NCBI GenBank assembly: GCA_023383815.1
Contig: JAHDYG010000016.1
Location: 31,502-95,501, forward strand
Reading direction: 5' to 3'
Length of the DNA stretch: 64,000 nucleotides
Source of the DNA: Rhodocyclaceae bacterium
GTDB lineage: Bacteria; Pseudomonadota; Gammaproteobacteria; Burkholderiales; Rhodocyclaceae
Part shown: positions 21,036-32,996 of the stretch, one piece after another
How the letters are laid out: every line of letters begins with the position of its first letter
Numbering within the stretch: position 1 is the stretch's first letter
Notes under the pieces: model-generated
What the model saw: the letters and a program-made list of their open reading frames with translations, nothing else
Databases searched by the model: none
What the model was told of the DNA's origin: nothing
Position numbers and translations under genes: made by a program

Positions 21036-21109
21036 GGGTCGAATCTCGGAATCTGGAAAGCGTCGGGCCGAAGCCTAGTCGATACAAACGTAGCGGATGT
21101 GCGGGCGAA

Positions 21110-21138
21110 AAAAAAGTGCGGCCGAGCCGCACTTTTTT
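21110..21138 (-). terminator. Rho-independent terminator after tRNA-Val, bidirectional
   Basis: GTGCGGC/GCCGCAC stem with a 3-base loop, flanked by eight A on one side and six T on the other, so it can terminate in both directions. On the minus strand it ends the tRNA-Val transcript before the thrS promoter region. Confidence 0.85.
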
Positions 21139-21217
21139 CTTGGAGTCCACGCACCGCCCGGGAAGTTCAGGTTCTGGCTTCGAGGGTAGTTCGAAACATG
21201 CGATCGGCTCCGAAAAC

Positions 21218-21294
21218 TGGTAGGCGCGATTGGATTCGAACCAACGACCCCCACCATGTCAAGGTGGTGCTCTAACCAACTGAGCTACGCGCCT
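21218..21294 (-). tRNA. tRNA-Val, anticodon GAC, CCA encoded
   Basis: A 77-base cloverleaf with acceptor AGGCGCG/CGCGCCT, D-arm GCTC...GAGC, anticodon stem CCACC/GGTGG with loop TTGACAT (anticodon GAC), T-arm GTTGG/CCAAT around TTCGAAT, discriminator A and encoded CCA. Confidence 0.96.
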
Positions 21295-21401
21295 GCTAAG
21301 AGCCGCGGATTATACAGACGGCTCACATGCTGTCAAACAGTTTTGCGCACCGCGACACCCACCGGCAGCCATTCCCCTTTCCCCGGCGCCCCCCAGAGGA
21401 A

Positions 21402-22046
21402 TCACGAAACAGCACCTGGATCCTCGTGAGCCTGTCGCGTCGACAACCCGTCGATCAGCAGCGTGACCGAACGCTGGCTGATCTCGTCGAGATCCTCGGG
21501 ATGAACGTAGATGCCATCGATCATGAAGCGGCACAATCCGTGCAACGTCGCCCAGCTGACCTGCCCGAGACGCCGCTGCACGTCGGCATCGCGCTCGCCC
21601 AGCAATGCCAGGGCGGACGAGATACGCTCGCAATATTGCCGGAACGCGCTGTAGGCAACCGCCTTCAGGGATTCGCTCGGGCGACCGCCCTTCCAGATCG
21701 CACGACCGAACATCAGCTCATAGCGCTCGACATTGTCCGCTGCGAACCGGATATAGGCGCGAACGAAACCACGCAGCCAGATCTCGAGGTCCGCAAGCGC
21801 CGATTCTTCGCTGCGGTCAAGCAACTCGGCAAGTTCCTCGAACCCCTGCTCCGCAACTGCACAGAGGAGGTCGTTCTTGTCCCTGAAGTGATGATAGAGC
21901 GCACTGCGTGAAACCCCAGCCCGGTCGGACAGGCTGCGCAACGAAAGCGCATCGATGCCGGACTCCCGGATCAGGGCTGCGGCCTCGCGCAACAAGGCGG
22001 AACGAAGATCCCCATGGTGGTAGCGCACGCGCCCGGGTACCGACAT
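21402..22046 (-). CDS. TetR-family transcriptional repressor of the dienoyl-CoA operon
   Basis: A 214-residue regulator with an N-terminal TetR helix-turn-helix (ALSLRSLSDRAGVSRSALYHHFRDKNDLL) and a helical ligand-binding domain (WG-type C-terminal family). The ATG at 22046 follows GGAGG by five bases; an upstream in-frame ATG at 22073 lacks such a site. It is divergent from the enoyl-CoA isomerase and fadH genes, with two ACAnTGT dyads in the shared gap. An acyl-CoA ligand and control of the neighbouring operon are inferred. Confidence 0.88.
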   Translation of the reverse strand: MSVPGRVRYHHGDLRSALLREAAALIRESGIDALSLRSLSDRAGVSRSALYHHFRDKNDLLCAVAEQGFEELAELLDRSEESALADLEIWLRGFVRAYIRFAADNVERYELMFGRAIWKGGRPSESLKAVAYSAFRQYCERISSALALLGERDADVQRRLGQVSWATLHGLCRFMIDGIYVHPEDLDEISQRSVTLLIDGLSTRQAHEDPGAVS

Positions 22047-22059
22047 GGATCCTCCAATC

Positions 22060-22104
22060 TTGACAGTGTTCAAACAAAAGGATAGCTTATCTTAACACTG
22101 TTCA
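22060..22104. promoter_or_regulatory. divergent control region with rightward promoter and two dyad operators
   Basis: A perfect -35 TTGACA (22060-22065) with a weak -10 (TAGCTT, 22083-22088; 17-base spacing) points toward the isomerase gene. Two small dyads, ACAGTGT and AACACTGTT, are centred near 22066 and 22098; together they also form a CAGTGTT...AACACTG inverted repeat (22064-22070 and 22094-22100). One overlaps the -35 and one lies just past the -10, fitting repression by the adjacent TetR protein. Confidence 0.55.
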
Positions 22105-22122
22105 GATAGGAGCACGCCGTCC

Positions 22123-25022
<2,900 letters not shown>

Positions 25023-25108
25023 TGAAATTCGATCGGTCCCGGGTCTCAGACCGCCGCAGACCTGCGACACACGGTAAACTGCGCGTTCCAAATTGAGGAT
25101 GGCGCGCA

Positions 25109-27511
25109 GTGAGCAACCGGATAGGACGCTTCGAGATCAAGTCGGAACTTGGCCGGGGCGCGCAAAGCGTCGTCTATCTCGCGCATGATCCGCAGCTCGA
25201 TCGTGAGGTCGCCCTCAAGACCCTGCCGCTGAGCAGCGGCGATCCGAAGCAGAACGAGGCCCTGCTTTCCGAGGCGCGGATCGTGAGCCGTCTGCGCCAC
25301 CCCGGAATCGTTCCGATCTTCGAAGCGGGCGAGCAGGAAGGCGGGCTCTACCTCGTCTTCGAGTACGTCCCGGGTGAGAATCTGGCAGGCTTCCTGCACC
25401 GGCGTGGCGCACTGCCGCCAGCCGAAGCGGCAACGATGATGATCCGGATCCTCGCGGCTGTAGGCGCGGCACATGCGGCCGGAGTGATCCACCGCGACCT
25501 CAAGCCAACCAATATCCTGATCGACGAGCGCGGCGAACCGCGCGTGATGGATTTCGGCATCGCCTGTCGCAGCACAGGCGAGAGCACCACCTCCGAAGGA
25601 TTTTCGGGCTCGCCCGCATACATGGCGCCCGAGTACATCCAGGCACGTACGATCAGCATCCGCTCGGACCTCTTCGCAGCAGGCCTGATCCTGATCGAGA
25701 TGCTGACCGGTCGCCGGGTGTTCGCAGATTCCGATCCGAAACGGGTGATCCAGCAGATTGCGCGCGAACCCGTGCGAATCCCGGAAGGGTCAGGCGTCGA
25801 CGATCGTCTGACCAGCATCGCACTGACCGCGACGGCGTTCGAGGCGGCACGCCGGTACGCGAGCGCCGATGATTTCGTGAAGGCGCTGCAGGCCTGGCTG
25901 GAACCCGAGGAGGATACGAGCGGTGCCGGTGGCGGACGTCAGGCGACGATGGATTTCCTGTTGCGGCGCATGCGTCACAAGGGTGACTTCCCTGCGCTTT
26001 CCGAAACAGTCTCGGCGATCAACCGCATCGTCGCCAGCGAAAGTGAGAGCATCAACAAGCTCTCCTCCTTCATCCTCAAGGACATCGCCCTCACGAACAA
26101 GCTGCTGCGGCTCGTCAACTCAAGCTACTTCCGGCGCGCCGGTGGCGGCACGATCAGCACCGTGTCGCGCGCGATCGTCGTACTGGGCTTCGACGCCGTG
26201 CGCAATCTCGCGATCACGGTACTGCTCTTCGAGCACCTGCAGAACAAGACCAACGCCGACCAGTTGAAGGAGGAGTTCCTGCGCGCGAATTTCGCCGGAT
26301 CCATCGCGCGGGAACTGTGCCGGATCCAGAAGCACCGCGACCCGGAGCAGGCCTTTATCTGCTCGGTCTTTCATCATCTGGGACGACTGCTCGCGCAGTT
26401 CTATTTTCCGGAAGAGTGCGATGCCATCCGGCGCGAGCTGCAGCAGAAATCCTGCTCCGAGGACGCCGCAACCCTGCGCGTGCTCGGACTGACGTTCGAG
26501 GAACTGGGTACCGGCGTCGCACACAGCTGGGGCTTCCCGAAACTGATCGTCGACAGCATGACCCAGCTACCCGCTGGCCACGTCCGGAAACCCGGCACAC
26601 CCGAGGAAAGACTGCGGCAGATCGCCGGCTTCTCGGCGGAGCTGGGCGCGATCCTGGCCAACTCGAGCGCCGAGGAGCGCGCCTCAGCGATGCGTCCGCT
26701 GCGAAAGCGCTTCGAAGAGGCGATCCACCTGTCCGATCAGGATCTCAAGGGTTTGGTCGAAGGCGCGATCGCCGGCATCACCGAGTATGCACGGGTGGTC
26801 CGCATCAACCTGGGCCAGACTCAACTCGGACGTCATCTGCGCACCCCCAATGAGCCTCTCCACGAAGCAAAGGGCGCCACGACCTCCCGCGATTCCGCGG
26901 GAAGCAGTGACGGCATGGTTGGCACGGTCCTCGAACCGCATGAAGCCCTGCCGCTCGACGCCGCAGCAACGGATGACCGGGGCGGAATCAAGGCGGAGGA
27001 CGCTCAGGCCGCCCTGGCGGCAGGCATCCAGGACATCAGCAACACGATGGTCGAGGGGTTCAAGCTCAACGACATCCTGCGCATCATCCTCGAAACCATG
27101 TACCGCGCGATGGGTTTCCGGCGTGTGATGCTGTGCATCAAGGACGCCCGTGGAAACGCGATGCAGGGACGCTTCGGGCTGGGTCCGGACGTCAATGAGC
27201 TGGCACGCCGCTTCCGGTTCTCGTTGCAATTTGCGCCCGACGTGTTTCACGCGGCAATGAAGAACGGGGTCGACATCCTGATCTCCGATGTCGATGATCC
27301 CAAGATCGGCACCCGGATTCCGGAGTGGTTCCGCAATACAGTCAGTTCGAAGACCTTCGTGATCTTCCCGCTGAACATCAAGAACAATCCGGTCGCGATG
27401 ATCTATGCCGACAAGGAGCACGCAGGGGAAATCGTGATTTCGGACAAGGAGCTTTCGCTCTTGCGCACACTGCGCAACCAGGCAGTCCTCGCCATCAAGC
27501 AAGGCTCATGA
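25109..27511 (+). CDS. Ser/Thr protein kinase - HDOD - GAF signalling protein, GTG start
   Basis: An 800-residue cytosolic protein fusing three modules. The Hanks-type kinase (about 7-270) has the glycine loop GRGAQSVVY, Lys37, the catalytic loop HRDLKPTN (Asp130) and DFG (Asp148), so it should be active. An HDOD domain (about 290-500) follows, with LLRLVNSSYFRRAGGGTIST. A GAF domain lies near the C-terminus (about 645-795). HDOD and GAF modules are usual in bacterial signalling, but the order kinase-HDOD-GAF is unusual. It converges on a receiver-GGDEF gene 39 bases away. Its ligand and substrates are unknown. Confidence 0.9.
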   Translation: MSNRIGRFEIKSELGRGAQSVVYLAHDPQLDREVALKTLPLSSGDPKQNEALLSEARIVSRLRHPGIVPIFEAGEQEGGLYLVFEYVPGENLAGFLHRRGALPPAEAATMMIRILAAVGAAHAAGVIHRDLKPTNILIDERGEPRVMDFGIACRSTGESTTSEGFSGSPAYMAPEYIQARTISIRSDLFAAGLILIEMLTGRRVFADSDPKRVIQQIAREPVRIPEGSGVDDRLTSIALTATAFEAARRYASADDFVKALQAWLEPEEDTSGAGGGRQATMDFLLRRMRHKGDFPALSETVSAINRIVASESESINKLSSFILKDIALTNKLLRLVNSSYFRRAGGGTISTVSRAIVVLGFDAVRNLAITVLLFEHLQNKTNADQLKEEFLRANFAGSIARELCRIQKHRDPEQAFICSVFHHLGRLLAQFYFPEECDAIRRELQQKSCSEDAATLRVLGLTFEELGTGVAHSWGFPKLIVDSMTQLPAGHVRKPGTPEERLRQIAGFSAELGAILANSSAEERASAMRPLRKRFEEAIHLSDQDLKGLVEGAIAGITEYARVVRINLGQTQLGRHLRTPNEPLHEAKGATTSRDSAGSSDGMVGTVLEPHEALPLDAAATDDRGGIKAEDAQAALAAGIQDISNTMVEGFKLNDILRIILETMYRAMGFRRVMLCIKDARGNAMQGRFGLGPDVNELARRFRFSLQFAPDVFHAAMKNGVDILISDVDDPKIGTRIPEWFRNTVSSKTFVIFPLNIKNNPVAMIYADKEHAGEIVISDKELSLLRTLRNQAVLAIKQGS

Positions 27512-27550
27512 TCTGGACCCGACAGGCGGCCGATCGGCTTGTGACCCCGA

Positions 27551-29161
27551 TCAGCCAACCGCGTGCTCGACCCTGTTGCGCCCGAGGCGCTTCGCATGAA
27601 GCAACGCGCTGTCCGCAGCTTCCGTGAGCCCCGCTGCAGCATCGATTTCGGGATACACGGAAATCCCGGCGCTGAAGGTCGCATACAAGGCACCCCCTGG
27701 ATGCGCGTGCGGCAACGCGGCGAAATCAGCCCGGATCCGGTCGATCACACTGCGCGCCAGGCCCGGATCGACATCCGGAAGCGCAACGATGAACTCCTCG
27801 CCGCCGTACCGGCCGATCAGGTCGGTCGAGCGCAGACGCGCCTTCAGCAGCCACGCCAGCCCCCGAATCACCTGGTCGCCGACCGGATGTCCGTAGGTAT
27901 CGTTGATCGACTTGAAGTGATCGATGTCGATCATCGCAACCGTGATTGGCCCCATTGCCGGAGCCGTCCCCACCATCGACTTCAGCCGCGCCTTGGCCGC
28001 GGTATGGTTGAGCAGACCGGTCAGACCATCGAGCCGACTCGAACGCTGAGTCTCGCGAAAACGCTCGATCTTCGTCTTGACAACGGCCGCCAGAAGCACG
28101 GGATTGAACGGCTTGATCAGGAACTGGTCGCCCCCCAGACGCAGCGCCTCGACCTGCATGCCGATGTCGGATTCACCCGACAGATAGACGATCGGGATCG
28201 ACTGATAGGCTGACATCTGCCGCAACACCCGCGTCGCCTCGACTCCATTGAAGCGAGGCATGTACATGTCCATCAGAATCAGGTCTGGACGATAGTTCTC
28301 GAGTACCTCGAGCAGGGAGCCGGGATCACCGATCGCCCGACTGTCGATCCCGTGTTCGGCCAAGGTGCGCTGGATCAGCGCCACCGCGACCCGGGAATCC
28401 TCGACGAGCAGGACCTTGTGCTTCTCCTGCTCATGCGTTTGCACGAGATCCAGGATGCGGTTGAGCACCATCGACGGCTGCTCTTCCGATGGAATCGCGA
28501 CATCAATGCCGGCCCGCATCAGGGCCACGATCGGATCGATGACCGACTCCACCCCCAGATAGAAGAGCTGACTGGCCGGGCAGGCCTCGCGAAAACCCTC
28601 GATGCGGGACAGTTCGTGTCCCTGTGCGGAAGCACGGGCCGGAACGAACAGCACCGCAAGAGGCGCATCGGCCTGAGGAGGCTTGCAGGTCCAGGTCATC
28701 ACGAACACCTGGAAACCGAAGAACTGCAGCTGACGGGAGAGCCCATCACTCAGCTCGCGCCGATCCGCGGAGGTTACGATCCAGACCGACCGAGGCTTGA
28801 CCCAGTCGATCTCGTGGCTGACCGTCGAACGCTCTTCGGTACGGCGAGCCGGTACCGGCGCACGCGAGGTCGCGACCGAGCCGAGCAGGGTATCGAGCTG
28901 GCGCTGCAGCGAAAGGATGTCCTGCTGTGCCAGCGGATGGCCGGACTGATCTCCCAGCCGTGCCAGCGCAGCATTCTCCAGGCCCTCGCAGAGCCTCACC
29001 AGGCCAGGCAGGCGCAGGCGGTTGAAATGCTCCGCAAGGCTGTTGATCGCAACCGCGAACTCGATGAACTGTTCGAACCGTCCCTCGGCAACGTAGCGCT
29101 CCCACCGGGTGCGCAGGACGTAGACGCGATCCTCGACTGAACTGAGCGGCAAGCTGGACAT
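27551..29161 (-). CDS. response regulator diguanylate cyclase (pseudo-receiver, receiver, GGDEF)
   Basis: Predicted cyclic-di-GMP synthase of 536 residues. Residues 1-95 form a helical HPt-like segment. Residues 125-240 look like a degenerate receiver with no acceptor aspartate at the usual place. Residues 248-365 form a full receiver with Asp298 in LILMDMYMP and Lys350. Residues 375-536 form a GGDEF domain with the active motif GGEEF (453-457) and an upstream RSTD (444-447) at the spacing of the inhibitory I-site. Product feedback is therefore expected. The kinase-HDOD gene ends tail to tail with it, suggesting but not proving one pathway. Confidence 0.92.
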   Translation of the reverse strand: MSSLPLSSVEDRVYVLRTRWERYVAEGRFEQFIEFAVAINSLAEHFNRLRLPGLVRLCEGLENAALARLGDQSGHPLAQQDILSLQRQLDTLLGSVATSRAPVPARRTEERSTVSHEIDWVKPRSVWIVTSADRRELSDGLSRQLQFFGFQVFVMTWTCKPPQADAPLAVLFVPARASAQGHELSRIEGFREACPASQLFYLGVESVIDPIVALMRAGIDVAIPSEEQPSMVLNRILDLVQTHEQEKHKVLLVEDSRVAVALIQRTLAEHGIDSRAIGDPGSLLEVLENYRPDLILMDMYMPRFNGVEATRVLRQMSAYQSIPIVYLSGESDIGMQVEALRLGGDQFLIKPFNPVLLAAVVKTKIERFRETQRSSRLDGLTGLLNHTAAKARLKSMVGTAPAMGPITVAMIDIDHFKSINDTYGHPVGDQVIRGLAWLLKARLRSTDLIGRYGGEEFIVALPDVDPGLARSVIDRIRADFAALPHAHPGGALYATFSAGISVYPEIDAAAGLTEAADSALLHAKRLGRNRVEHAVG

Positions 29162-29413
29162 GGGGTGGCAACGAAAGGGGATCGGGCATTATGGGCCAAC
29201 CCCACCCTCCGACGCAAGCCATGCATTCAACATTTCGACGCATGCGCTCACGGACGTGTTTGAACCTTGGGATCAAGCGCTTGGGAGCGAACGCGATACC
29301 CCGCAGTTCACGCAACGATGCCGCAAATCACCGTCCGGAGACAGGGCGTCCGGATACCGCAATGCAGCATGCATTACGGATGGAGCGGTCCAGGTGCTGC
29401 GACCCGGTCACCG

Positions 29414-30205
29414 TCAGCCAGGCGGCCACGACGCCAGAAACTCCTGCCAGTGGGGTGCGCCTGAGTGTTCGAGCACCTCCCGCACGGCAGCATGCTCGCG
29501 GGCGAGCCCGTGCTCATCCAGTGCGCCACGCATGCGCTGAAACTGCAGATAGACCAGGTAGGTGTTGAGTGCATCCGTCTCGCAGTAGTCCCGGATCTCC
29601 CGGATGCGCCCTTCCTGCCAGGCCTGCCAGACGAGCGACCCATCCATGCCCAGCTTGCCCGGCAAGCCCATCAGCCGGGCGATCTCATCGAGCCGCACCG
29701 CCGCGCGCGGCTGGTAGAGCGCCAGCAGATCCATCAGATCGAGATGCCGGCTATGATAGCGTCCGAGGTAGTTGTTCCACTTGAACTCACGCGAATCGCC
29801 GTAGTCTCCCTCCCCCTGATCCCAGTAGCGGGGCGCCACCACGCGATGGACCAGACCCCGATAGTGGAGGACTGGAAGGTCGAATCCGCCCCCGTTCCAG
29901 GAAACGAGCTGAGGTGTGTAGCGTTCGATGCCGTCAAAAAAGCGCTGAATGATCTGGGCTTCGGAGCAATCCGGCTCGGACAGCGAAAAGACCCGGAACT
30001 GGGTTGCATCCCTGAGCACGCAGGAAATCGTGACGATTCTCTGCAAATGGTGTGGCAGGAAGTCGGAGCCAGTCGCAGCACGGCGTTGCTGGAAGGCAAG
30101 TTCGGCAGCCTCGAATCCATCGAGCTCACCCCCGAGGTCGTTGAGCAAGCGGATTCCCCCGACATCGGGAATCGTCTCGATGTCGAAGACCAGTACGGGC
30201 GTCAC
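29414..30205 (-). CDS. DEDD-family 3'-5' exonuclease related to DNA polymerase B exonuclease domain
   Basis: A 263-residue ribonuclease-H-fold exonuclease. Exo I is FDIETIPD, Exo II lies in VSWNGGGFDLPVLHYR, and Exo III is RDYCETDALNTY, giving the four acidic metal ligands. The start is a GTG at 30205 that overlaps the stop of the DUF1318 gene (GTGA); no ATG gives a sensible N-terminus, and the longer reading is the wrong frame of that gene. Such stand-alone proofreading-like exonucleases are common in Proteobacteria; the role is unclear. Confidence 0.88.
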   Translation of the reverse strand: MTPVLVFDIETIPDVGGIRLLNDLGGELDGFEAAELAFQQRRAATGSDFLPHHLQRIVTISCVLRDATQFRVFSLSEPDCSEAQIIQRFFDGIERYTPQLVSWNGGGFDLPVLHYRGLVHRVVAPRYWDQGEGDYGDSREFKWNNYLGRYHSRHLDLMDLLALYQPRAAVRLDEIARLMGLPGKLGMDGSLVWQAWQEGRIREIRDYCETDALNTYLVYLQFQRMRGALDEHGLAREHAAVREVLEHSGAPHWQEFLASWPPG

Positions 30206-30639
30206 TTGCGCGCCCAGCCTCCGGTCCCCTGCACCCACCATCCTGGCTGTGCGCGATCGATCCAGCGCCGCGCAAAGGTCGCGCGCACATCGGCCTCCCA
30301 CTCGGGGTGGCCGTTCGCTCGCGCAATCTCGCGGTAGAGCGCCGCCCGATCCCCGTTCTCGGCAGCGACGAGCGCGTTGACCTGCCCCCGCTGTGCCATC
30401 GGAACCCCTGAGGCATCGCGCAGGGCGATCGTTCCATCGGCAGCCAACCCGACCGCTCCGGAGCTGTAGTGGGGAGCAAGTGCCGCGTGGCGCTGCTGCA
30501 TCGATTGCTTCAGGGCCGCGATCGTCGGCGTATTGATTTCCAGATTGCCCTGTGCAAACGCCGAGCCGACGAATGCGGCCACCATCGCCACCAGGATCAC
30601 ACGTGCGCGATCCAGAATCTGCTTGGTCAAGGAGGTCAT
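30202..30639 (-). CDS. ydbL: YdbL-family periplasmic protein (DUF1318)
   Basis: A 145-residue protein with a signal peptide (VILVAMVAAFVGSAFAQ) and the DUF1318 region NLEINTPTIAALKQSMQQRHAAL. In E. coli YdbL is a periplasmic partner of YdbH and YnbE and is thought to control assembly of the YnbE multimer. It overlaps the lipoprotein gene upstream by 4 bases (ATGA) and the exonuclease gene downstream by 4 bases. Confidence 0.87.
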   Translation of the reverse strand: MTSLTKQILDRARVILVAMVAAFVGSAFAQGNLEINTPTIAALKQSMQQRHAALAPHYSSGAVGLAADGTIALRDASGVPMAQRGQVNALVAAENGDRAALYREIARANGHPEWEADVRATFARRWIDRAQPGWWVQGTGGWARK

Positions 30640-30839
30640 TGTGCCTCTCCATTCTTGCGTTCATCGGACGCGGGCCTGCCTTCGCGCAACTGCCAGACCT
30701 CGTCGATGATCCGGTCCGCAGCCTTCTCTGCCGCAGCCGCGGGAAAGTAGATGTTGATCGTCACGCAGCCAGCCGTTCCAAGCGTTACGAACGCGGCCGC
30801 CACAAGCAGCGCCTGCCGATAGGCTGTCATCTTTCCCAT
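30636..30839 (-). CDS. ynbE: YnbE-family small outer-membrane lipoprotein
   Basis: A 67-residue lipoprotein with signal peptide and lipobox ending GTAGC at about residue 25, then the family segment VTINIYFPAAAAEKAADRIIDEVW. In E. coli YnbE multimers in the outer membrane pair with the inner-membrane AsmA-like protein YdbH to form a trans-envelope bridge for phospholipid transport. It lies between the ydbH-like gene (57 bases upstream) and ydbL, the same order as in E. coli. Confidence 0.87.
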   Translation of the reverse strand: MGKMTAYRQALLVAAAFVTLGTAGCVTINIYFPAAAAEKAADRIIDEVWQLREGRPASDERKNGEAQ

Positions 30840-30896
30840 CCTCCTGACAAGGGCGGATTCCCTTCGGTCCAGGACCCCGCGTTGCGCGACGAGCGC

Positions 30897-32996
30897 TCAC
30901 TGGACAACCGGAGCGGCATTCGAAGCGATCACCCGTTGCAACCGATCGAGAAACTCGTTCCAGTCGATGCGGCGATTGTAGCCGATGACGTTCAGGGCCG
31001 GCACGCCGCCGCCTTCGACCAGAACGAAGCTCCCGTTCTCGCGCACACCTTCACTCCCACCGATCCCCGTCATCGTACACACCCCGTTCTCAAGGCGGCA
31101 ACCGATCGCCAAACTGCGATAGCCAAAGCTTTCGAAGAAACCCAGAACGCCACGCTGGATTGCCAGGGCCGCCCCCGGACCACCGAGCGCGCTGATGTTC
31201 TGCACGGCCCTCTGACTGATCCGTCGTGGATAGCGCCCCGGGCTGCTGCGTACGCTGGCATCGAAACGCTGCGGCCGCCACTGCACCAGTTCCAGCCCAG
31301 TCACATCCGCGTCGATGAGTCCGCTGATGCTGCCGAACGAAAAGGTTTCGGTCAGCCCCGTCAGATCGATCGCGCGGGCCTCGATGTCGGCCTCCAGACG
31401 CGAAAAACGGCCGAACGGCTCGAACAGATGCAGACGGGAGGCTTGAAGATAGCCTCCGAATACCGAAATCACCAGAGCGCCGTCCAGGACCACCTCTCCC
31501 GGCCGCACGATCAAGCCCGGAATCGAGGCCGAGAGCACCCCGGCCATGCGCGGCAGTCCGAGCGCCTCGCTAAGCAGTGGCATCGAAACCGGTTCGACCA
31601 CAGCGGCCCCGCCTCCTTGCCAGCCCCGCGATCCTCGCACCAGTGCCACGGATTCGAACACGACCGCGCCATCGAGGAGCGGAATGCGAACGGCAGCCAG
31701 CTCGACCGACCTTGCATCGAGCTTCGCCCGCAGGTCGAACGCCCCGAAATCAAGGGATCGCCAGCGCCCTCCTGCAACATGCACCGCCAGCTCGCCCGCG
31801 CGATCCGAATACCAGGCAACTGCGCCCCCTGTCGGGCCAACCTTCGCCGAGCCATCGGAACGTGCGATCCGCACCTCGTCAAGGCCGATCTCGAGCGCCG
31901 AAAGTGTCCCGTCGGCGACCCCGATCACAAGATCGAGGGTCCCCTCGACCGTTAACAACCCCTGCTGGGCTGGCGCCACCGCCGGAAGAATGAACGACGG
32001 CCCGAGCACCGCCAGATCCGCACCCTTGAGAGCCAGCGCACCGCTCCGGAGCATGCCGGCGCCCAGATCGAGTTCCCCGCTCAACTTGACCTCTTCCACA
32101 CCATCGAGGTTCAGGGAAACCCTCTGCAGATCGACGCGGTCACCTTCGCTGCGCGCGGCAAGATGCAACCGAGCGCCCGAGGCGAGGTAGAACGGATCGA
32201 GATAGGCCTCTCCGGCACTCCACACGATATCGGCGTCCCAGTTCCAGGTTCGTGCCTGTCCGCGCCCCACCAGATCGACCGCCAGCTCTACGCCCTCGGC
32301 GGCCCGCAACCCATCCGCACTCGCGAATCCGCCGCTGTCCAAACGGATCGATGCTTTCAATCTTCGACCCGGACCAAAATCGTACTCGACCCTTCCGCTC
32401 ATACGCCCGGACGGGCTCCAGCTGCTGGATGCCGCGAAAACCTGCGGCAGCCGGTCCAGCGGTAGCCCATAGAGTTCGGTGAGGATTGCGTGCGTCCCGA
32501 CGGTCAGATCGACTCGTCCAACCTGTGGTGAATCGATCTTGACGCGGCCGGTCCGATCCCCGGTGTCAAACGCAATATCGAAGCCCGAGCGCTCACCCAA
32601 TACCGGAATCTCGAGCGAACCCTCAAGGCACTCGATGATGACCTGGGCGAGACGGAGTCGCCCGCAGGTCATCGTAACGTCCGCGATGCGCGAAACCCGA
32701 CCCTCTGGCTGAAGCGAGCGGATGAAGATACGTGCGACTTCGCCCTCCGCACCAAGCGTCGCTACGACCCCTTCGGCAATGATCGACGGATGAACGACAC
32801 GGCCGAATCCGATCTCGAGCAACGGGGTTGCCCGCGCCGCCCCCGCCAGGACGCCAGCCAAGCAGGCCGCAACGAGCTTCCAAGGCGCGCCCCGGCCGGA
32901 ACGGGCGGGCGTGCAGTCGCGGCCGTCAGCCGGGGAACACGCCCGTCGAAAGATAGCGGTCGCCGCGGTCGCAGACGATGGACACAATGACGGCAT
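30897..32996 (-). CDS. ydbH: YdbH-like AsmA-family intermembrane phospholipid transport protein
   Basis: Around 700 residues, long and beta-rich, with one N-terminal hydrophobic segment (WKLVAACLAGVLAGAARA) and a C-terminal part with VRENGSFVLVEGG and GYNRRIDWNEFLDRL. Placement just before ynbE and ydbL identifies it as YdbH, which spans the periplasm like other AsmA-like bridges. The start is uncertain: the first ATG that keeps the hydrophobic segment (32996) lies 71 bases inside cysM, while no ATG or GTG is found after the cysM stop. It is shorter than E. coli YdbH (879), mostly in the N-terminal half. Confidence 0.8.
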   Translation of the reverse strand: MPSLCPSSATAATAIFRRACSPADGRDCTPARSGRGAPWKLVAACLAGVLAGAARATPLLEIGFGRVVHPSIIAEGVVATLGAEGEVARIFIRSLQPEGRVSRIADVTMTCGRLRLAQVIIECLEGSLEIPVLGERSGFDIAFDTGDRTGRVKIDSPQVGRVDLTVGTHAILTELYGLPLDRLPQVFAASSSWSPSGRMSGRVEYDFGPGRRLKASIRLDSGGFASADGLRAAEGVELAVDLVGRGQARTWNWDADIVWSAGEAYLDPFYLASGARLHLAARSEGDRVDLQRVSLNLDGVEEVKLSGELDLGAGMLRSGALALKGADLAVLGPSFILPAVAPAQQGLLTVEGTLDLVIGVADGTLSALEIGLDEVRIARSDGSAKVGPTGGAVAWYSDRAGELAVHVAGGRWRSLDFGAFDLRAKLDARSVELAAVRIPLLDGAVVFESVALVRGSRGWQGGGAAVVEPVSMPLLSEALGLPRMAGVLSASIPGLIVRPGEVVLDGALVISVFGGYLQASRLHLFEPFGRFSRLEADIEARAIDLTGLTETFSFGSISGLIDADVTGLELVQWRPQRFDASVRSSPGRYPRRISQRAVQNISALGGPGAALAIQRGVLGFFESFGYRSLAIGCRLENGVCTMTGIGGSEGVRENGSFVLVEGGGVPALNVIGYNRRIDWNEFLDRLQRVIASNAAPVVQ

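Noticed and set aside
29162..29413. Small gene between the GGDEF and exonuclease genes
   Set aside because: Open frames here lack start signals and overlap the neighbouring genes; the stretch most likely holds the promoter of the GGDEF gene.
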